The position numbers and the translations under genes were made by a program. Positions 60,037 through 64,000 of a stretch of DNA of 64,000 bases are shown here, in pieces. The stretch is from NCBI GenBank assembly GCA_031277535.1, contig JAITMD010000008.1, positions 1-64,000 of the forward strand, in the 5' to 3' direction. This DNA comes from Flavobacteriaceae bacterium. GTDB lineage: Bacteria > Bacteroidota > Bacteroidia > Flavobacteriales > Flavobacteriaceae. The notes under the pieces are model-generated. The model made no database searches. It was not told where the DNA came from and saw nothing but the letters and a program-made list of their open reading frames with translations. Positions within the stretch are counted from its first letter, which is position 1. The number at the start of each line of letters is the position of its first letter.

Positions 60037-61107
60037 ATGACCCACAAAGAAGAAAATATACGAGTTGGTATTTCAATAGGAGACTTAAACGGTATTGGAG
60101 TCGAGGTAATACTTAAGTGTTTTGAAGACAACAGAATGCTTGAACTTTGCACTCCTGTTATCTTTGGGAACTCAAAACCTATTTCGTATATCAAAAAGGC
60201 AATAAATAACAATACAACTATACAAGGTGCTGAATCTATTTCACAAATAGTACCAGGCAAAGTAAATGTATTGAATTTATGGAAAGACACTATTAACATC
60301 AACTTTGGAGCAAACGATGCATTAGTAGGTAAATTTGCTATCAAGTCTTTTACTGCTGCAACAGCAGCTTTAAAAAACAACGAAATTGATGTATTGGTTA
60401 CCGCACCAATAAATAAGTACAACAGCCAAGACGAAGATTACAAGTATCCTGGTCATACAGATTATTTGAATGACAATTTAGAGGGAGACGCATTAATGCT
60501 TTTAGTTTCTGAAAACTTGCGTGTAGGTCTTTTGACAGATCACTTGCCATTACATGAAGTTGCAAATGCGATAACACCAGAATTAATAGAGCGCAAAGTA
60601 AAGACAATCAATGAAGCTTTAATTAACGATTTTAATATACTAAAACCGAGAATTGCCATCTTAGGATTAAATCCTCACGCAGGAGATGCAGGTGTAATTG
60701 GCTCAGAAGAAATAGACATCATAAAACCAACAGTATTAAAATTAGCAGATGAAGGCATCTTAATTACAGGGCCCTTCCCTGCAGACGGTTTTTTTGGTTC
60801 AGAAACTTACACAAAGTTTGACGCAGTAATTGCATGTTATCACGACCAAGGATTAGCACCTTTCAAAGCCTTATCGTTTGGAAATGGCGTAAATTACACT
60901 GCTGGTTTAAACAAAATCAGAACTTCGCCAGACCACGGTACTGCTTATGAAATAGCGGGTAAAGGAATTGCAGACGCCACTTCATTTAGAGAAGCTGTTT
61001 ATTTAGCATTAGATATCTACAAAAACAGAAAACTAAACGAAGAGATAAAATCTAACCCTTTGCAACCGCAAGAGAAAGAATTAAATGTAAAAAAATTTGA
61101 TAATTAG
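60037..61107 (+). CDS. pdxA: 4-hydroxythreonine-4-phosphate dehydrogenase
   Basis: 356 aa from MTHKEENIRVGISIGDLNGIGVEVI. Metal ligands in the GHTDYL, CYHDQGLAPFKALSFG and SPDHGTAYEIAGKG segments, as in E. coli PdxA; LGLNPHAGDAG and GPFPADGFF are also diagnostic. It oxidises 4-phosphohydroxy-L-threonine in pyridoxal phosphate synthesis. The start at 60037 rather than 28 codons earlier follows the promoter and the family start. No RNA element is visible upstream. Confidence 0.95.
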   Translation: MTHKEENIRVGISIGDLNGIGVEVILKCFEDNRMLELCTPVIFGNSKPISYIKKAINNNTTIQGAESISQIVPGKVNVLNLWKDTININFGANDALVGKFAIKSFTAATAALKNNEIDVLVTAPINKYNSQDEDYKYPGHTDYLNDNLEGDALMLLVSENLRVGLLTDHLPLHEVANAITPELIERKVKTINEALINDFNILKPRIAILGLNPHAGDAGVIGSEEIDIIKPTVLKLADEGILITGPFPADGFFGSETYTKFDAVIACYHDQGLAPFKALSFGNGVNYTAGLNKIRTSPDHGTAYEIAGKGIADATSFREAVYLALDIYKNRKLNEEIKSNPLQPQEKELNVKKFDN

Positions 61108-61108
61108 C

Positions 61109-61136
61109 TTGCAATAATAATAATTTTTTATCTTTG
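61109..61136 (+). promoter_or_regulatory. promoter of the DUF177-rpmF-fabH-acc cluster
   Basis: TTG at 61109-61111, a 17-bp spacer, TATCTTTG at 61129-61136. Confidence 0.72.
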
Positions 61137-61157
61137 CACGCTCAAATCATGTTTATC

Positions 61158-61766
61158 ATGAATATAAACAAAGACTTTTTAATTCAGTTTACTGGGTTAA
61201 AAAATGGAGAGCATACATTTGATTTCCAAGTAGATGACAGCTTTTTTGAAGCATATAACTACAGCGATTTTAATCATATAAATGTAGAAATAACCGTTCT
61301 TTTAAATAAAAAAATCAATCTACTTGAACTGAAATTAATCAGTAAAGGTATTGTAAATGTTCCTTGTGATGTTACAAATCAAGATTTTGATATGCCTATT
61401 GAAGCAGAAATTGAATTAATTGTGAAATTCGGAGATGAATTTAATGATGATCACGATGAAATTTTAATTATCCCTTTCACAGAGCATCAAATCAACATTG
61501 CACAGTACATCTATGAAATGACTGTATTATCTATTCCTCAAAAAAGGGTTCACCCTGGAGTATTAGATGGTACATTAGAATCGGAAGCATTAGACATATT
61601 AGGTTATTCTAATGACGACGAAGATGACTTAGATGACGAACTATCTGCACTACTTGATGAGTTGGATGATTTTGACGAAGAAGAGGACAATGAAGAAGAT
61701 ATCAAAGATAATGATGATATAGACCCCCGATGGGCGGAATTAAAGAAACTATTAACGGATAAATAA
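61158..61766 (+). CDS. DUF177 family protein (YceD-like)
   Basis: 202 aa from MNINKDFLIQFTGLKNGEH. YceD-like fold with the conserved LISKGIVNVPCDVTNQDFDMPIEAEIEL and the closing DPRWAELKKLL; a long Asp/Glu-rich stretch (residues about 155-185) precedes it. YceD is encoded before rpmF in most bacteria and has been linked to 23S rRNA processing; exact function uncertain. An ATG at 61149 is possible but leaves almost no leader after the promoter. Confidence 0.9.
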   Translation: MNINKDFLIQFTGLKNGEHTFDFQVDDSFFEAYNYSDFNHINVEITVLLNKKINLLELKLISKGIVNVPCDVTNQDFDMPIEAEIELIVKFGDEFNDDHDEILIIPFTEHQINIAQYIYEMTVLSIPQKRVHPGVLDGTLESEALDILGYSNDDEDDLDDELSALLDELDDFDEEEDNEEDIKDNDDIDPRWAELKKLLTDK

Positions 61767-61775
61767 TATAGTAAA

Positions 61776-61973
61776 ATGGCACATCCTAAGAGAAAAACCT
61801 CGAAAACAAGAAGAGATAAGAGAAGAACACATTACAAAGCTGTTGCTCCTACAATCGCTACATGTCCTGTAACAGGAGAGGCTCACTTGTCTCACAGAGC
61901 TTATTGGCATGAAGGAAAAATGTACTACAGAGGACAAGTTGTAATCGACAAAACGACTGAAGTAGAGGCATAA
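61776..61973 (+). CDS. rpmF: 50S ribosomal protein L32
   Basis: 65 aa. [17 protein letters not shown] start and HLSHRAYW end motifs. The zinc-binding Cys set of the C+ form is lost (only Cys30), so this is the zinc-independent form. Followed by a terminator, although fabH is conserved downstream and has its own promoter. Confidence 0.97.
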   Translation: MAHPKRKTSKTRRDKRRTHYKAVAPTIATCPVTGEAHLSHRAYWHEGKMYYRGQVVIDKTTEVEA

Positions 61974-61995
61974 CCTTTTCAAAGAAGTAAAAAGA

Positions 61996-62026
61996 AACTC
62001 TCACCTTGTGTGAGAGTTTTTTTTTG
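61996..62026 (+). terminator. terminator after rpmF
   Basis: AACTCTCAC (61996-62004) / GTGAGAGTT (62010-62018), followed by eight T. Confidence 0.88.
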
Positions 62027-62087
62027 TATTTAACAGGCATAAAACGAGTTCAAAGACAGAAAACGACTTAATTTAGTTTTTTTTTTG

Positions 62088-62095
62088 TACTTTTG
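62088..62095 (+). promoter_or_regulatory. -7 element of fabH-accB-accC
   Basis: TACTTTTG, about 40 nt before the ATG at 62136. Confidence 0.6.
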
Positions 62096-62135
62096 GCTTC
62101 TTTTTGGAATGTTTTTTAAAGTAAAGCAACACCAT

Positions 62136-63134
62136 ATGACAAAAATACACGCAGCCATTACAGCTGTTGGATGCTACTTACCAGAAGATAAGCTTACAAA
62201 TGCAGATCTTGAAAAATTAGTAGACACCAACGACGAATGGATTACAACAAGAACAGGTATTAAGGAAAGAAGAATCCTTAAAGAACCGGGTGCAGGAAGT
62301 TCTTACATGGCTATAAAAGCAGGAGAAGAAGTCCTAAGAAAGTCTGGTACTGACCCGAAAGATATTGATTTAGTCATTCTTTCAAGTGCTACACCAGATA
62401 TGCCTGTTGCAACAACAGGAGTTTACGTAGCTACACAACTTGGCGCTACAAACGCATTTGCCTTCGATTTACAAGCAGCTTGTTCAAGTTTCTTATATGG
62501 AATGTCTGTAGCTTCTGCTTACATTGAATCTGGTAAATACAAGAAAGTATTATTGATTGGATCAGACAAAATGTCGTCAATCATAGATTATACAGATCGT
62601 GCAACATGCATTATATTCGGAGATGCTGCTGGAGCAGTATTATTTGAACCAAACTACGAAGGTTTGGGACTACAAGACGAATATTTAAGAAGCGACGGAA
62701 TTGGTCGTGAATACTTAAAAATTGACGCTGGAGGATCTATCCTACCTGCATCAGCTGAAACTGTTGCAAATAAACAACACTACGTTTTTCAAGATGGTAA
62801 AACAGTTTTCAAATATGCTGTTTCCAACATGGCAGACGTAAGTGAAAAAATCATGAAACGCAACAATCTTACTAATGATGACGTTACATGGTTGGCAGCA
62901 CATCAGGCAAATAAACGTATCATTGATGCTACAGCTCATCGCATGGGAGTTGATGATTCAAAAGTATTAATGAACATTGAGAAATACGGAAATACAACAT
63001 CTGCTACACTTCCCTTATTACTTTGCGACTACGAAAACCAACTAAAAAAAGGAGATAATATTATATTTGCTACCTTTGGAGGCGGATTCACTTGGGGTTC
63101 AATTTACTTGAAGTGGGCATATACAAAAGAATAA
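62136..63134 (+). CDS. fabH: 3-oxoacyl-ACP synthase III
   Basis: 332 aa from MTKIHAAITAVGCYLPEDKL. Catalytic triad: Cys116 in DLQAACSSFLYG, His in AAHQANKRIID, and Asn in EKYGNTTSATLP. It condenses acetyl- or branched acyl-CoA with malonyl-ACP to start fatty acid chains; branched-chain use is expected in Bacteroidota. The start is chosen by family comparison; ATG codons upstream at 62109 are less likely. Heads fabH-accB-accC. Confidence 0.95.
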   Translation: MTKIHAAITAVGCYLPEDKLTNADLEKLVDTNDEWITTRTGIKERRILKEPGAGSSYMAIKAGEEVLRKSGTDPKDIDLVILSSATPDMPVATTGVYVATQLGATNAFAFDLQAACSSFLYGMSVASAYIESGKYKKVLLIGSDKMSSIIDYTDRATCIIFGDAAGAVLFEPNYEGLGLQDEYLRSDGIGREYLKIDAGGSILPASAETVANKQHYVFQDGKTVFKYAVSNMADVSEKIMKRNNLTNDDVTWLAAHQANKRIIDATAHRMGVDDSKVLMNIEKYGNTTSATLPLLLCDYENQLKKGDNIIFATFGGGFTWGSIYLKWAYTKE

Positions 63135-63159
63135 AAAACAACTAACCAATACATTAGGT

Positions 63160-63648
63160 ATGGATATTAAAGAAATTCAAAACTTGATTAAGTTTGTAGC
63201 AAAATCAGGAGCTACAGAAGTAAAATTAGAAATGGATGATTTCAAAATCACCATTAAAACAACTGAAACTGGAAATACTGAAACTACGTACATCCAACAA
63301 GTTCCAGTAACATCAGCATTGCCACAAGCAGCTGCACCACTACCAACAAGTCCTGTTGCAACTCCAGTAGCTACAACAGAAGGAGCACAAGCTGATGACA
63401 ACTCGAAATACATTACTATCAAATCACCTATCATTGGTACTTTCTACCGCAAACCAGCTCCAGATAAAGAAGCTTTTGCAGAAGTAGGAAAAACAATCAA
63501 AGCAGGAGATGTAGTATGTGTAATCGAAGCAATGAAACTTTTCAACGAGATTGAATCAGAAATTTCTGGAAAAATCGTTAAAGTATTAGTTGATGACGCA
63601 TCACCAGTTGAATTTGATCAACCATTATTCTTAGTTGATCCATCTTAA
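63160..63648 (+). CDS. accB: acetyl-CoA carboxylase biotin carboxyl carrier protein
   Basis: 162 aa. N-terminal MDIKEIQNLIKFVAKSGATEVKLE, a Pro/Ala/Thr-rich linker (about residues 45-80) and a C-terminal biotinyl domain with IEAMKLFNEIE; Lys126 is the biotinylated residue. It carries carboxybiotin between AccC and the carboxyltransferase. It starts 25 bp after fabH. Confidence 0.96.
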   Translation: MDIKEIQNLIKFVAKSGATEVKLEMDDFKITIKTTETGNTETTYIQQVPVTSALPQAAAPLPTSPVATPVATTEGAQADDNSKYITIKSPIIGTFYRKPAPDKEAFAEVGKTIKAGDVVCVIEAMKLFNEIESEISGKIVKVLVDDASPVEFDQPLFLVDPS

Positions 63649-63725
63649 GAAATTTCCAAGATTACAAATCATTCCGCAATTACTCACGAATGAATTAACT
63701 AACAGTTAAACCAAAATTTCAAAAG

Positions 63726-64000
63726 ATGTTTAAAAAAATATTAATAGCAAACAGAGGTGAAATCGCTTTACGTGTGATCAGAACATGTAAAGAAATGGGA
63801 ATCAAAACTGTCGCTGTATACTCTACAGCAGATGCAGACAGTTTACATGTACGTTTTGCTGACGAAGCAGTATGTATTGGCCCAGCACCAAGTAATCTAT
63901 CATATCTTAAGATTTCGAATATTATAGCTGCAGCAGAAATTACTAATGCAGATGCTATTCACCCTGGATATGGTTTCTTATCTGAAAATGCTAAATTCTC
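63726..64000 (+). CDS. accC: acetyl-CoA carboxylase biotin carboxylase subunit, cut by the window end
   Basis: The first 91 codons are visible: [22 protein letters not shown], then [23 protein letters not shown] and [16 protein letters not shown], the standard N-terminal biotin carboxylase domain. Continues beyond 64000. It lies 77 bp after accB. Confidence 0.95.
   Translation, partial: MFKKILIANRGEIALRVIRTCKEMGIKTVAVYSTADADSLHVRFADEAVCIGPAPSNLSYLKISNIIAAAEITNADAIHPGYGFLSENAKF

Noticed and set aside
59979..60422. N-terminal extension of riboflavin synthase
   Set aside because: The first 148 codons are antisense to pdxA; the family starts at MFTGIVE and the promoter lies just upstream of it.

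Overview
The window is a 64 kb piece of an AT-rich chromosome from a member of the Bacteroidota, most likely a Flavobacteriaceae (Myroides or a close relative is my guess from the protein families, not something proven here). The evidence is: many genes preceded by the Bacteroidota -7 promoter element TAnnTTTG, in several cases with a TTG -33 element; no Shine-Dalgarno pattern in front of most starts; a type IX secretion C-terminal sorting domain; a TonB-dependent receptor with an N-terminal carboxypeptidase-regulatory-like domain; and families typical of this group (DUF3050, DUF1684, DUF4625, DUF3109, PCMD, DUF177). The promoter element also decides several starts, because it lies inside the longest possible reading frame (acyl-CoA dehydrogenase, mtgA, queD, DUF177, the 124-aa protein at 12932-13306).

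Layout. 1-643: no gene, but a tandem 11-bp repeat with an inverted copy. 644-7141: mostly single genes on + separated by hairpin terminators: acyl-CoA dehydrogenase, DUF3050, two SDR reductases, mtgA, a helical LEA-like lipoprotein, Dps, a DUF1684 lipoprotein. 7205-14820 on -: a prolyl oligopeptidase lipoprotein; a probable metal-uptake cluster (His/Cys secreted protein, TonB receptor, second small His/Cys membrane protein, His-rich DUF4625 lipoprotein); a 17-repeat MORN-like protein. 15412-20610 on +: an aromatic amino acid permease, then a three-gene envelope operon (BamA-like barrel, phosphoethanolamine transferase, PCMD protein). 20811-28914: housekeeping and orphan genes (DUF805, a small flavoprotein, DUF3109, a retropepsin-like protein, TatD, an acyltransferase overlapping ansA, an MBL-rhodanese fusion, an orphan response regulator). 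29099-36180: asd, recJ-osmC, rsmI with an acidic companion protein, and divergent tdk-MFS.

36867-44300 on - is the most accessory-looking part: four adjacent genes for secreted surface proteins, the first a 1242-aa multidomain lectin/Ig-like protein and the last carrying a type B T9SS sorting domain. 44847-51090 holds enoyl-CoA hydratase, a barrel protein, queD-lpxH, an HTTM membrane protein overlapping ribF, and a YugP-like zinc peptidase. 51275-56079 is the rimP-nusA-infB operon, with a terminator-like hairpin right in front of rimP. 56260-59329: a tandem universal stress protein and an ECF sigma factor operon ending in a MscS-like channel. 59385-64000: divergent ribE/pdxA and the conserved DUF177-rpmF-fabH-accB-accC fatty acid cluster; accC runs off the right edge.

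I found no tRNA, rRNA, CRISPR array, intact transposon or prophage. The observations most worth a second look are the metal cluster with two related small His/Cys proteins that both end in an R-x-P-P tail, the surface-protein locus with internal duplications, an approximately 81-bp dispersed element found at 15030 and 57182 (weaker at 36548), the rimP leader hairpin, and the face-to-face ribE/pdxA promoters. Residue positions given as approximate were counted by hand.
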